This document shows positions 16,922 to 25,833 of a stretch of 64,000 nucleotides of DNA, piece after piece. The DNA comes from Verrucomicrobiaceae bacterium (GTDB lineage Bacteria; Verrucomicrobiota; Verrucomicrobiia; Verrucomicrobiales; Verrucomicrobiaceae). Every line of letters starts with the position of its first letter. Position 1 is the stretch's first letter. The position numbers and the translations under genes were made by a program. Location: assembly GCA_947507875.1 (NCBI GenBank), contig CANNQP010000001.1, forward strand, positions 62,001 to 126,000, read 5' to 3'. The notes under the pieces are model-generated. The model saw only the letters and a program-made list of their open reading frames with translations, searched no databases and was not told the origin of the DNA.

Positions 16922-19852
16922 TCACTCCTTGGTGATCGTCTCATCCAGATTCAGCAGAGCCCGGGCGACAAGGGTCATGGGGGGCAAAGAGTCCGGCTGT
17001 GCGATGGATTTTTGCTGGGTCAGGAGTTGATGTAGAATATTCAGCTCTTTCGACGTCGGTTGGCGATAGGTGCAAAGGTGAAAACCATGAGCAATGGCAA
17101 CGCGTTCGTTACCGCGGCCAGCTTTGACCATCCGCTGAGCCAAGTGCTGTGCCGCTTCGAGACTGAGGGTTTCATTCAGGGTCATCAAGGCTTGCAAAGG
17201 CGTATTGCTACGAGCGCGCTTGATGCAACTGGCTTCACCATTGGGGACATCAAAGGTGCTAAGAAATGGATACGGTGTGCTGCGCCGACGAAAGACATAC
17301 ACACTCCTGCGATATTTCTGATGATCAGTCTCCGCTTTCCAGGGGAAGGGGGCATAGCTAACAGGCTTTTGAAACAAGTAGTCAGGGGCAGGGGGCATGA
17401 CGCCTCGACCTCCGATTTGATCATTCAACAGCCCACTGACGGCCAGCTGAATGTCACGAACAATCTCACCTTCAACGCGAAAGCGAGGACCACGGGCCAG
17501 AAGCCGATTGTAGGGATCTTTTTCCAAGAGCTCAGCGCTCACTCGACTGTCCTGCTGATAGGTCTGGCTGGTGACAATCAGGCGGTGCAGATGCTTGATG
17601 CTCCAACCATGATTCATGAACTCGCAGGCTAACCAATCGAGTAACTCTGGGTGGCTTGGCTTCGCACCTTGAATTCCAAAATCTTCAGGTGTGTCCACAA
17701 GGCCGATTCCAAAGTAGCTTTGCCACACGCGATTGACCCAGGCTCGTGCAGTCGTCGGTGCATCACGAGAAACTAGCCAACGGGCAAAGGTCAGCCGTGA
17801 GCTGTCAGCTTTGGCGGGCAGGGGATTCAGCATCGCGGGCACTCCAGGGCTGACAGGGGCTCCGGGCTTGAGGAAATCTCCACGCTTCAAGACATGAGTC
17901 ATGCGGGCATTTTCACGAGCATCGAGCACCAGTGTCGTCGTCCCTTCGGGATGTTGCTTCCAGGCAGCTTCGATCTCATCGTTGATGCTCTTCCATTCGG
18001 GCACGGTGGTGCGGAAGACGGTAAACTCGGTCTTCGTGCCATAAAGCGGGTCCGCCTCAGCTTCTGCTGCATCGGTGGCACTAAGGCGATAGCGGCCTAG
18101 GTTCATCGTTTGCAGGTCATCGCTGTTCCAGCCGCCGTGTTTCATGCTCAGGCCAATGGTTAGCCCAGAGTCCGGTTTCACCTCGATGGGCTTCTCCAGC
18201 ACGAAAACGGCATTGCGTGGCACGTTCCGGCGTCCAGGGCCTGCGTCGATGCCCCACGCGGTTTTGTCATCTCCATCAATCGCGTAGGCGATGGGGCCCG
18301 TGACCCGTTTGTCTTTCATCGCATCCTGATCGCGAGCAAAAACGGCCAGCGGCGTGTTTTCTGGTTCGCCAAAGTCGGCGGTCGCTTTGACGAGTTTCAG
18401 CTTCGTATCTTTGCCGTCGATCTTCAGTGTCACATTGAATTCCGTGAGCGCTGCCGTGCCCTTTTGCGAACGTCCAGGACCATACGCAGGCAAGTTCGGA
18501 TCATTCATGAGCTCCAAACGAATAGCGCTAATTTTAAGCGGTTTCTCCAGCAGCACATTGAACTTCACCTCGCTCTTCGTGGGTGCGTAACCTTGCGCCA
18601 AGATACTACCATCGGGCTGACGAAGGGCTTTTTCGCCACCACTGGGGTCGTCTTCAAACTTCAGCGTGGTCCAGTTCGAACGCTTGATCGTTTTTTTCCA
18701 GGCTACAACCCGCGCTGCCCATTCGGGATGATCATGCTTCAGCTTGTTTTCTAGTTCTGCCGCACGCTGCAGCACCTGTGCGCGTACCATTTGCTCAGAC
18801 GGCGTATAAACCACGCGCCAAGGCTCGTTGTCATTGTTCAAGTAGGCAAACATCCGGTAATACTCCTCTTGTGTGATGGGATCGTATTTGTGGTTGTGAC
18901 ATTGCGTACAGCCGATGGTTAGGCCAAGGATGCTTTTGCCGATGGTGTCCATGCGATCAAACATCGCTTCCATGCGGAACTGCTCAGGATCGACGCCACC
19001 TTCCTCATTGATCATCGAATTTCGCAGAAACCCTGTGGCCACGATTTGATCTTGGGTGGCCTTTGGCAGCTGATCTCCTGCGATTTGCTCAATGATGAAT
19101 TGATCGTAGGGCAGATCACGATTGAAGGCACTGATCACCCAATCGCGATAAAACCAAATGAAGCGCATCGGATCCTTCTCATACCCATTGGAGTCTGCAT
19201 AATGCGCAGCATCTAACCATTGCCGCCCCCAACGCTCCCCATAATGGGGGCTTTGCAAAAGCTGATCCACCAGGACCTCGTAAGCGGCTGGCTTTTGATC
19301 AACAGGTGGCGGAAGACCGATCAAATCGAGGTAGAGACGACGCACGCGTTGATCTAAAGAAGCTATAGGAGACGGCTTCAAACCCTCTTGGCGGAGTCGA
19401 TCCTGGATGAAGGCATCAATTGGATGCTGACCTGGGCGACCGGGCACTTTCGGTTGAGTGGGTGGCTTGAAGGCCCAGTGGTCCGTTTGGGTTTCTAGCT
19501 TCACACTAGCACTGTCAGGCCAGTTAGCCCCAGCATCGATCCAGCTCTTGATGACTGCTATTTCAGGCCCAGACAGCGAATCTCCTTTCCGAGGCATGCG
19601 CATCTTTGGGTTTCGACCTTCGATGGCATGAACCAGCAGGGAATTCGCGCTCTGCCCGGGTCGGATAGCGAGGCCAAAATCACCGCCTTTGAGGGCACTT
19701 GGCTTATGATCGAGTCGAAAGGCAGCCTCTTGCTTGCTGGGGCCGTGGCAGGAGTAGCAGTGCCGCTGAAAGATGGGCTGAACCTCGTTGACAAAGTCCA
19801 CCGCCAGCAGTGGCACTGTTAGAGAAAAAGTCAGGGCGAAGATTATCCACAT
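16922..19852 (-). CDS. Planctomycete-type cytochrome c / DUF1549 / DUF1553 secreted protein
   Basis: 976 residues. A signal peptide (residues 1-18) is followed by a planctomycete cytochrome c domain with the heme motif C32-Y-S-C35-H36 and PKMRMPRKGDSLS, in which a Met is a candidate axial ligand. A DUF1549 region follows (HPIDAFIQDRL, YGERWGRQWLDAAHYADSNGYEKD), with a C-terminal DUF1553 region (RLTFARWLVSRDAPTTARAWVNRVWQ, DTPEDFGIQGAKPSHPELLDWLA). The middle insertion (about 380-640) is a beta-rich domain that may bind sugar. These proteins are abundant only in PVC bacteria and are often paired with DUF1501 proteins; no DUF1501 gene is adjacent here. Probable periplasmic redox role in polysaccharide use; the substrate is unknown. 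Confidence 0.9.
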   Translation of the reverse strand: MWIIFALTFSLTVPLLAVDFVNEVQPIFQRHCYSCHGPSKQEAAFRLDHKPSALKGGDFGLAIRPGQSANSLLVHAIEGRNPKMRMPRKGDSLSGPEIAVIKSWIDAGANWPDSASVKLETQTDHWAFKPPTQPKVPGRPGQHPIDAFIQDRLRQEGLKPSPIASLDQRVRRLYLDLIGLPPPVDQKPAAYEVLVDQLLQSPHYGERWGRQWLDAAHYADSNGYEKDPMRFIWFYRDWVISAFNRDLPYDQFIIEQIAGDQLPKATQDQIVATGFLRNSMINEEGGVDPEQFRMEAMFDRMDTIGKSILGLTIGCTQCHNHKYDPITQEEYYRMFAYLNNDNEPWRVVYTPSEQMVRAQVLQRAAELENKLKHDHPEWAARVVAWKKTIKRSNWTTLKFEDDPSGGEKALRQPDGSILAQGYAPTKSEVKFNVLLEKPLKISAIRLELMNDPNLPAYGPGRSQKGTAALTEFNVTLKIDGKDTKLKLVKATADFGEPENTPLAVFARDQDAMKDKRVTGPIAYAIDGDDKTAWGIDAGPGRRNVPRNAVFVLEKPIEVKPDSGLTIGLSMKHGGWNSDDLQTMNLGRYRLSATDAAEAEADPLYGTKTEFTVFRTTVPEWKSINDEIEAAWKQHPEGTTTLVLDARENARMTHVLKRGDFLKPGAPVSPGVPAMLNPLPAKADSSRLTFARWLVSRDAPTTARAWVNRVWQSYFGIGLVDTPEDFGIQGAKPSHPELLDWLACEFMNHGWSIKHLHRLIVTSQTYQQDSRVSAELLEKDPYNRLLARGPRFRVEGEIVRDIQLAVSGLLNDQIGGRGVMPPAPDYLFQKPVSYAPFPWKAETDHQKYRRSVYVFRRRSTPYPFLSTFDVPNGEASCIKRARSNTPLQALMTLNETLSLEAAQHLAQRMVKAGRGNERVAIAHGFHLCTYRQPTSKELNILHQLLTQQKSIAQPDSLPPMTLVARALLNLDETITKE

Positions 19853-19924
19853 GCCTAGCGATACGTCAAATCTGATGGATTCTCACGGCTTCGCACATGG
19901 AAGATTCAGGGCAGGGGCATGGGC

Positions 19925-20851
19925 TCAGAGACCTGCTCCTGGTTTCAGCCAATAGAGCACACTCATGCGCACCGCGATGCCATTTTCGACCTGTTGATTG
20001 ATCAAGCTACGCTCGTAGTTCATACCACGATCTGTGATCTCGACTCCGCGATTCACAGGCCCAGGATGCATGAGCCAAAGACCTCGCTCGCGCAGCACTT
20101 CCACTCTCGCATCGGTCAGGCCGTAACAACGATGGTATTCAGCCGCACTGGGAAAAAAAGGCTCATCCATCCGTTCACTTTGCACTCGCAGCAGGTAGAT
20201 CACATCCGGGCACCAAGCGAAGGCATCATCCCAATTGCCGAAAAGTGGAATCTCTGGTGGCGTCTCTCGTGGCATCATGGAGCCCGGGGCTAAATAAGCG
20301 ACGTTCATGCCTTGGCGTCGGAGGATGAGGCTCGTGCTTCGCGCCACCCGCGAGTGTTGGATATCGCCGACGATGAGTGCGCGGGCTCCATGAAGGTCTT
20401 TGAATTTCTCGCGCAGAGTGAAAGCATCCAGCAGAGCCTGAGTGGGATGGGCATGCCAGCCGTCTCCAGCGTTGATGACACTGGCCCGCGTGTTTCGAGA
20501 GATCAATTCGGGAATGCCCGACTGCTTGTGCCGAACAAGGATGTAATCCACACGCATCGACTCTAAGGTCTCGACGGTGTCCAACACGGATTCACCCTTC
20601 ACCACGCTGGAGGACTCGATGTCAAAGTGAACGACATCGGCCGAGAGACGAGTCGCAGCAACATCGAACGAAGACCTCGTGCGTGTGCTTGGTTCATAAA
20701 AGAGCGTTAACACCGATTGCCCCTTGAGCGTGGGCACCTTCTTGACCGTTCGTTTGAAGAGATCCTTAAATGGTATAGCATTGCTGAGCACAAATTCAAT
20801 TTCCTCATTCGTGAGAGAGGCAATGTCGAGAAGGTCTTTCCGTGGAGTCAT
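19925..20851 (-). CDS. pyrB: Aspartate carbamoyltransferase catalytic subunit
   Basis: 308 residues. The carbamoyl-phosphate site STRTRSSFD lies at residues 55-63 within FYEPSTRTRS, with VVKGESVLDTVETLES, the HPTQALLDAFTLRE segment and the C-terminal HPGPVNRGVEI loop all intact. It makes N-carbamoyl-aspartate in de novo pyrimidine synthesis. No pyrI regulatory subunit is next to it. pyrR lies 45 bp upstream on the same strand, so control is probably through PyrR or co-expression with it. The pyrR-pyrB order is the common bacterial one. Confidence 0.96.
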   Translation of the reverse strand: MTPRKDLLDIASLTNEEIEFVLSNAIPFKDLFKRTVKKVPTLKGQSVLTLFYEPSTRTRSSFDVAATRLSADVVHFDIESSSVVKGESVLDTVETLESMRVDYILVRHKQSGIPELISRNTRASVINAGDGWHAHPTQALLDAFTLREKFKDLHGARALIVGDIQHSRVARSTSLILRRQGMNVAYLAPGSMMPRETPPEIPLFGNWDDAFAWCPDVIYLLRVQSERMDEPFFPSAAEYHRCYGLTDARVEVLRERGLWLMHPGPVNRGVEITDRGMNYERSLINQQVENGIAVRMSVLYWLKPGAGL

Positions 20852-20896
20852 ACAAATTCAGTCGATCAGGGCAGGGGAAAAAGAAAACAAAGGTGC

Positions 20897-21481
20897 CTAG
20901 CAGGACTTCTGCTCCCAAGGCGTAACAAAAACCTCGTCGCGTCCATCGACCGACGAAAAGCAAACATTCACACGCTCTTCATTCGGCAGATCGACACGAA
21001 TTCCGGCGTAATTCGCCTGAAATGGCATCTGTCGGCCTGGACGATCCACCAAGACTGCCAGTTCGACGCAGCGAGGTCGCCCAAAGCCTAGCAACTCATC
21101 CAAAGCCGCGCGGCAGGTGCGTCCGGTGTGGATGACTTCGTCACAGAGGATCACAACCGCATCATCCAACTCGAAGCGAATATCGGATCCTTCCAGTTTT
21201 GGCAGAACCGTGAAAGACTTTAGGTCGTCGCGATACTGAGTGATATCGATACGGCCCAAATCTACTTCACGGCCTAGATTGACCAAGCGCTTGGCGAGCT
21301 CTTCAGAAAACGGAACGCCACGCCGATAAACGCCGACGAGCGACAGACGGACTTCTGGGCTCCAGCGATGATGCAGCTGGCTAGCGATCTCATCCAGGCA
21401 ACATGAAATTCCAGAAGCATCGAGAAGTTGTCGTGACTGGGCTTGCAATGTGGGCACGCTTGAGAAAGACGCGCCATCCAT
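20897..21481 (-). CDS. pyrR: Bifunctional pyr operon regulator / uracil phosphoribosyltransferase PyrR
   Basis: 194 residues from the ATG at 21481 (a GTG codon one triplet earlier is an alternative). The PRPP-binding loop reads VVILCDEVIHTGRTCRAALD, and VGVYRRGVPF and REVDLGRIDITQYRDD match conserved PyrR segments. PyrR binds pyr mRNA leaders in a UMP-dependent way and has uracil phosphoribosyltransferase activity. I looked for the PyrR anti-antiterminator consensus in the leader (21485-21700, minus strand) and saw none, so here it may act elsewhere or mainly as an enzyme. The N terminus is about 15 residues longer than in B. subtilis PyrR. It heads the pyrR-pyrB pair. Confidence 0.92.
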   Translation of the reverse strand: MDGASFSSVPTLQAQSRQLLDASGISCCLDEIASQLHHRWSPEVRLSLVGVYRRGVPFSEELAKRLVNLGREVDLGRIDITQYRDDLKSFTVLPKLEGSDIRFELDDAVVILCDEVIHTGRTCRAALDELLGFGRPRCVELAVLVDRPGRQMPFQANYAGIRVDLPNEERVNVCFSSVDGRDEVFVTPWEQKSC

Positions 21482-21484
21482 CAC

Positions 21485-21907
21485 ACGTCAACGCCAAAAA
21501 GCACCAACAGGTGGAGCGTTTGCGGGAAAAATTCAGCATGCAAAATGACAAAAAAGGGAGTTTATCGCACAATCATTAACTACAAACAATGTATGTAATG
21601 ACAAATAGATAGCGAAACGAAGGTCTTTTCGCGAGAGAATTCCCAATGCGTGACACCCTGTCGTTTGTTCAAGATCGAAATCCCCAACTTATGGATCAAT
21701 CAGTAAGCTTGGTCGCCATTGGCCCAAACCTCGGACTCAAGCCATTCAGCAAAACTTCGTATAAACCTTGGAGGCAAAGACAGCCACACTCACCTGAAGT
21801 GACGAGTGCTTCATTGCTCATGTTTTTGTGTTAATTTTTGCCTTTCTTGTTGCGCTTCGCATAAGCTGCCGCAATGTCGCGGCCCCTCCCACTCGGAGGT
21901 CATGTTT
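21485..21907. other. Intergenic region between divergent pyrR and tRNA-Pro
   Basis: About 420 bp without a convincing gene. Bases 21535-21615 are visibly AT-rich and probably hold the pyrR promoter on the minus strand. A 62-codon ORF (21646-21834) has no recognisable features and no ribosome binding site. No PyrR-type attenuator or riboswitch fold was recognised. Confidence 0.5.
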
Positions 21908-21984
21908 CGGGACGTAGCTCAGCCTGGTAGAGCGCTTGCTTTGGGAGCAAGAAGTCGTGAGTTCGAATCTCGCCGTCCCGACCA
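21908..21984 (+). tRNA. tRNA-Pro (anticodon TGG)
   Basis: The 77-nt cloverleaf can be drawn directly: acceptor CGGGACG pairs with CGTCCCG, D-arm region AGCTCAGCCTGGTAGAGC, anticodon stem CTTGC/GCAAG with loop TTTGGGA (anticodon TGG, reading CCN proline codons), T-arm GTTCGAATC, discriminator A, and an encoded CCA end. No tRNA or attachment-site-like repeat lies next to it. Confidence 0.96.
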
Positions 21985-22035
21985 CCATTAGCCCCACCTA
22001 CCCAGGGCTTTGACTCCGCACTCCGGGTTTCTTCC

Positions 22036-22530
22036 ATGGCATCCGATCTACTGAATACCACGATTTCCGCTTTTCGTGCCCAAGGTTGGGCCTTTCGATC
22101 TGTCAGTGGTGTAGAAGTCATTGAATCAGAGTTTGAAGCGCATCACGCCAAAATCCCCCTGCATGTTCAGGTGTACCCTGATGCAGGTGTCGTTTGCGTG
22201 GTCGCTAGAGCTAGCCTGCCTGTACCCAGGAGTCATCGCTTGGCAGCTTGTGAGCTGATGATGCGTACCAACAAAGAACTCAATGTCGGTAATTTTGAGA
22301 TCGATTGGGATCATGGAACGGTGATGTTTCGGGTGACGAATATCTTTACGACAAGCCAAGCAGAACCGCGTGTGATTGCAGGACTAGTGCATACAGCAGT
22401 CGCCGAGGTCGATCGTTTGATCCCCTTTCTTGGGGAAATCTGTCGTACCCCCAAAGGTGAGCTTTTGTTGCTGGACATTCCTAAACTGATGCAGCGCTCG
22501 GAGCTTCTCCCCCCTGCTCCAGAGGTTTAA
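22036..22530 (+). CDS. YbjN-domain protein
   Basis: 164 residues. The pattern fits the YbjN / type III secretion chaperone-like fold: an N-terminal helix, strands WAFRSVSGVEVIES and HVQVYPDAGVVCVVARA, then the characteristic segment MMRTNKELNVGNFEIDWDHG, followed by a final helix containing VDRLIPFLGEI. YbjN proteins are small cytosolic proteins thought to help other proteins fold or respond to stress; the partner here is unknown. It lies 51 bp behind tRNA-Pro and may be read from the tRNA promoter. Confidence 0.72.
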   Translation: MASDLLNTTISAFRAQGWAFRSVSGVEVIESEFEAHHAKIPLHVQVYPDAGVVCVVARASLPVPRSHRLAACELMMRTNKELNVGNFEIDWDHGTVMFRVTNIFTTSQAEPRVIAGLVHTAVAEVDRLIPFLGEICRTPKGELLLLDIPKLMQRSELLPPAPEV

Positions 22531-22643
22531 CCCAGGTTAGCTAAGGTCCATACCAAAAGAAGAAGGACTGCTTGAAGTGATTCATTGTGCGGAACATGAT
22601 TTGTTTTTTCATCTTATTTACCACGAAATGGTGGTGACGCTTC

Positions 22644-23477
22644 ATGCGGTACTTGCTTCACAATCATCCAGCCTTTCCCGGTCTTCTCTCCAAGGAGGAT
22701 CTGCGCCTACTGGTCGAACGTGGAACGCTAGCGAGTCACGATTTATGTACTGACATTCACACAGCAAGAGATCATACCATCGGCGAGGTCATTAGCGGTA
22801 AGCTGGTTAGCCGATCCACCCCTGCCCTGTCTGAACGGCCATTCTACCGCGAGTTTCGCGCTGATGAAGACCCTGAACTCATCGAAGGTGAGACAAAATC
22901 ATTCACGAAAGGGATAGACCGCGCCAACAATCCCCCATTCTCGTTAATCAGAGCACAGCCGCGGGATCGAGAAGATGGCACGGATGATGACGAATCTGAT
23001 GCTGAGGAGGAGAACAGCCCCTCAGCCGACGATTCAGAATGGGAGAACATTTATCTCATGGCCCACCCATCCTGGCTATCATACTGGAAGCCATTGACGC
23101 TGGTCCTAAGTCTCGGCGTCTCTGCTTTTTACCTTCGACTCATAGACGATGGCTGGTCTCTCATGCTGGCTCTTTCAGGCCTCGCTGCCCTCATCGCATT
23201 AGCCATTGCTCGAAGATCTCACGATTACATCGTTACAGAGGAGCGTGTCGAATATGTCTGGGGTATCATCGGGCGAAGCTCGAAAGAGGTGCGCATCTGT
23301 GACATCCGTAGCTTGAACGTTAGCGAAGAGGGTATCCTCGGACTTTTAGGCCTCGGAAGCTTAGAGGTCTCATCAGCCAGTGCGTCAGGTGTCGAGGTTC
23401 GATTCAAGCATCTCCGTCGAGCGCATGAAGTGAAAAAAATCATCCGCAAACTTCAGCGTGACCAATCGGCGACTTGA
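22644..23477 (+). CDS. Membrane protein with bacterial PH (bPH2/YdbS-like) domain
   Basis: 277 residues. An N-terminal region of about 60 residues looks like a small GYF-like module (LSKEDLRLLVERGTLASHDLC). A strongly acidic linker follows (residues about 110-135, mainly D, E and S). Two membrane helices (about 147-185) lead into a bPH2 domain with the typical HDYIVTEERVEYVWGIIGR and VRICDIRSLNV segments and a terminal IRKLQRDQ helix. Such proteins are small anchored modules of unknown partner. It follows the YbjN-like gene by 113 bp. Confidence 0.72.
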   Translation: MRYLLHNHPAFPGLLSKEDLRLLVERGTLASHDLCTDIHTARDHTIGEVISGKLVSRSTPALSERPFYREFRADEDPELIEGETKSFTKGIDRANNPPFSLIRAQPRDREDGTDDDESDAEEENSPSADDSEWENIYLMAHPSWLSYWKPLTLVLSLGVSAFYLRLIDDGWSLMLALSGLAALIALAIARRSHDYIVTEERVEYVWGIIGRSSKEVRICDIRSLNVSEEGILGLLGLGSLEVSSASASGVEVRFKHLRRAHEVKKIIRKLQRDQSAT

Positions 23478-23523
23478 GGACTTGGAAAACAGCTTTCTCC
23501 GCGTCCAAACTTTATCCACAATT

Positions 23524-24435
23524 TCACTTAGCGGCGGGTGCTGCTTGTTTTGGATGACCTTCCAGCGTGACGATGGAAGTTTTCACCTCTGTGGGAAACT
23601 CAGCTGGTAATGCTTCAGTAAGCACAACTTGACCTGTTGCAGCCCATTCGACACCGCGCTCAAGAATTTCATAAAAGCCTCGGTCGAGCATGGAGTAATC
23701 CGCATGGCCAAGAGTTGTGTGCATCACCCTACCCTGCCCGTGGTGGATGACCATCAGATTAGGCTCCTGCTCCGCAGTCAGATCGGATTTGGCAGTGGCT
23801 AGAATTTGAAGGTTTTCTGCTGGGCCACGAAGACGGCTGTAGAGTTCGTCTTTGCAGTGAAGCCAGCGGGATGGCAAGCCACGTGTAATGGGATGGTTGC
23901 TATCCTGAATTTCCACAACAAACTCGTGTTGTGGACCATGAGCCCCCCCAGGTCCAGGCCGGAGATCACGGAAGAGCTTTCCATTTTTCACATACAGCCA
24001 AGGTCCCGACTGTTCGTTGCGCCCGCCCCAGCCACCAACTCCAATCATCTCATTGTAGGCTTTCCACTCAGGAAAGGCATTGTTAGCAGCATGAACAGAA
24101 ACAAAGCCACCCCCGTCGCGCACGTAAGCCTCAAAGTCAGCGCGCACCCCTTCCGGCCAAGGTTGCCCATTGTAATTGCTGACCACGACCGCAAAATTTC
24201 GAAAGACGGGTCTCCAGTCCTGCCATGCAGAGGCGGGAGCTCCTTTGGGAGGTGTGGTGGAAATTTTGACCTCAAAGGCACCGCTCTGTTCTAGGGCATG
24301 CTTCAGAACAGGCGTCGTGAATTCCCACTTGTGGTTGTTTTGACCGTCCACAATCAGCACCTGGATGGGGGCTGCTCCAAGGAGGATCGGAACTTGTATC
24401 ACAGCCAAAGCTGTCAAAGAACGCAAGGCTTTCAT
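23524..24435 (-). CDS. ThuA-domain secreted protein
   Basis: 303 residues with a signal peptide (MKALRSLTALAVIQVPILLGA). The body is a ThuA-like (trehalose utilisation) class I glutamine-amidotransferase fold: IQVLIVDGQNNHKW at the start, VVVSNYNGQPWPEGVRADFEAYVRDGGGFVSVHAANNAF in the middle, and HHGQGRVMHTTLGHADYS near the end. In PVC bacteria such proteins are common beside secreted sugar-oxidising enzymes. The catalytic Cys of real amidotransferases is not evident, so a binding or structural role is possible. Converges with the PH-domain gene; carA lies 48 bp upstream on the same strand. Confidence 0.85.
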   Translation of the reverse strand: MKALRSLTALAVIQVPILLGAAPIQVLIVDGQNNHKWEFTTPVLKHALEQSGAFEVKISTTPPKGAPASAWQDWRPVFRNFAVVVSNYNGQPWPEGVRADFEAYVRDGGGFVSVHAANNAFPEWKAYNEMIGVGGWGGRNEQSGPWLYVKNGKLFRDLRPGPGGAHGPQHEFVVEIQDSNHPITRGLPSRWLHCKDELYSRLRGPAENLQILATAKSDLTAEQEPNLMVIHHGQGRVMHTTLGHADYSMLDRGFYEILERGVEWAATGQVVLTEALPAEFPTEVKTSIVTLEGHPKQAAPAAK

Positions 24436-24483
24436 AAAAATCAGAAGCGAGTCAAAAAGGCATTCATTCGGGAATTCGATGGA

Positions 24484-25644
24484 TCAGACGGATTTGTCGA
24501 TCATGCGAGAAAACTCCGCGAAGAAATACTTCGCATCGTTTGGCCCGGGGGCCGCTTCGGGGTGGTATTGCACGCTCATCACGGGAGCTTCGCGATGACG
24601 CATGCCCTCAACGGTACCATCATTCAGGTTGATGTGCGTGACCTCTACATTGGAAGGTAGGCTGGCAGGATCGATGGCAAAGCCGTGATTCTGACTGGTG
24701 ATGCTGACGCGGCCATTGCGCAGATCTTTGACAGGTTGATTGCCTCCACGGTGACCAAACTTGAGCTTGAAGGTTTTGCCACCATACGCGTGACCCAGCA
24801 GCTGATGCCCCAGGCAGATGCCAAAGATAGGCTTTTTGCCAATCAGAGTTTTGAGCTCACTGTGAATATAACCAAGAGCGGAAGGATCTCCCGGACCATT
24901 GGAAAGAAAGATACCATCAATATTTCGAGAAAGAATATCCGAGGCTTTAGTCGTCGCAGGCACCACTTCGACCCGGAAACCAGCCTGTCGCAAACTGCGA
25001 AGGATGTTCTTTTTGATGCCGAAGTCGTAAGCAACGATGTGGTGCCTTGTCTCAACCAAAGATCGAAAGGCTCCCAACGGTCCACCCTCACGATTTTGGC
25101 TAGGGCTAGGCACATCCCACTCACGACTTTCCAAATCCTCAGGATCCCAGATATAAGGCTTGGTGGTGGTCACTTCCTTTACAAAATCGCTTCCGCTCAT
25201 GGGCGGGCCTTTTTTGGCCGCTTCCACAGCCTGTTCTGGCGTCATTTCGGTCGTGATGACCGACTGCATCGCACCCCGAGTGCGAAGGTGCTTGGTTAAC
25301 GCACGAGTGTCGATGCCTTGGATTCCAGGAATATTCCAGCGCTTCAAATAAGCATCCAGCGATTCTTGACTGCGCCAATTGCTTGGGACTTGGCAAAGTT
25401 CCTCAACCACAAATCCTCTCACGTGAGGCTCCGAACTTTCATCATCCAAGGCATTGATGCCATAGTTGCCGATCATCGGATACGTCATCGTGACGATCTG
25501 GCCACGATAAGATGGATCCGTCAGCACCTCTTGGTAACCTGACATGGAGGTATTGAAGCAAGCCTCCCCTTGGGTTGTGCGGTTTGCGCCAAAAGAAATA
25601 CCTTCAAAATACCGTCCGTCTTCGAGTGCCAGGATTGCTTTCAT
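24484..25644 (-). CDS. carA: Carbamoyl-phosphate synthase small subunit
   Basis: 386 residues from the ATG at 25644; a 40-codon upstream extension is not conserved in the family. N-terminal domain MKAILALEDGRYFEGISFG with TGEACFNTSMSGYQEVLTDPSY-type pattern (here TQGEACFNTSM), C-terminal glutamine amidotransferase domain with nucleophile Cys277 in FGICLGHQLLG and the His/Glu pair in YHPEAAPGP. It supplies ammonia from glutamine to CarB for carbamoyl phosphate, feeding PyrB (3.6 kb away) and arginine synthesis. carB is not in the window. Divergent from the PQQ-propeller gene across 189 bp. Confidence 0.95.
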   Translation of the reverse strand: MKAILALEDGRYFEGISFGANRTTQGEACFNTSMSGYQEVLTDPSYRGQIVTMTYPMIGNYGINALDDESSEPHVRGFVVEELCQVPSNWRSQESLDAYLKRWNIPGIQGIDTRALTKHLRTRGAMQSVITTEMTPEQAVEAAKKGPPMSGSDFVKEVTTTKPYIWDPEDLESREWDVPSPSQNREGGPLGAFRSLVETRHHIVAYDFGIKKNILRSLRQAGFRVEVVPATTKASDILSRNIDGIFLSNGPGDPSALGYIHSELKTLIGKKPIFGICLGHQLLGHAYGGKTFKLKFGHRGGNQPVKDLRNGRVSITSQNHGFAIDPASLPSNVEVTHINLNDGTVEGMRHREAPVMSVQYHPEAAPGPNDAKYFFAEFSRMIDKSV

Positions 25645-25833
25645 CAATGATTGGTCAGGGGGAAACTGTTCCCACCTAGCGCGGCAGTTCAACGAATGCA
25701 AACTTCCCTTTGAAAATCCAAAGCTTGGCTTCAACCGATGGAATTTTTGTTGGCTCGACGACATTCAATGATCGGTTGGAAATCTCAACATGATGGAAGA
25801 AACCCCAAACTCCTAACCGACGTTTTACACCTT

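Noticed and set aside
17830..17850. Second copy of the GCGGGCACTC core of the palindrome
   Set aside because: Only a 10-base match inside the planctomycete cytochrome gene, without the opposite arm nearby; consistent with chance.
21485..21700. PyrR-type attenuator upstream of pyrR
   Set aside because: The expected conserved loop sequence and antiterminator/terminator pair were not found on the minus strand.
21646..21834. 62-codon ORF in the pyrR/tRNA-Pro gap
   Set aside because: No ribosome binding site, no motif, atypical composition.
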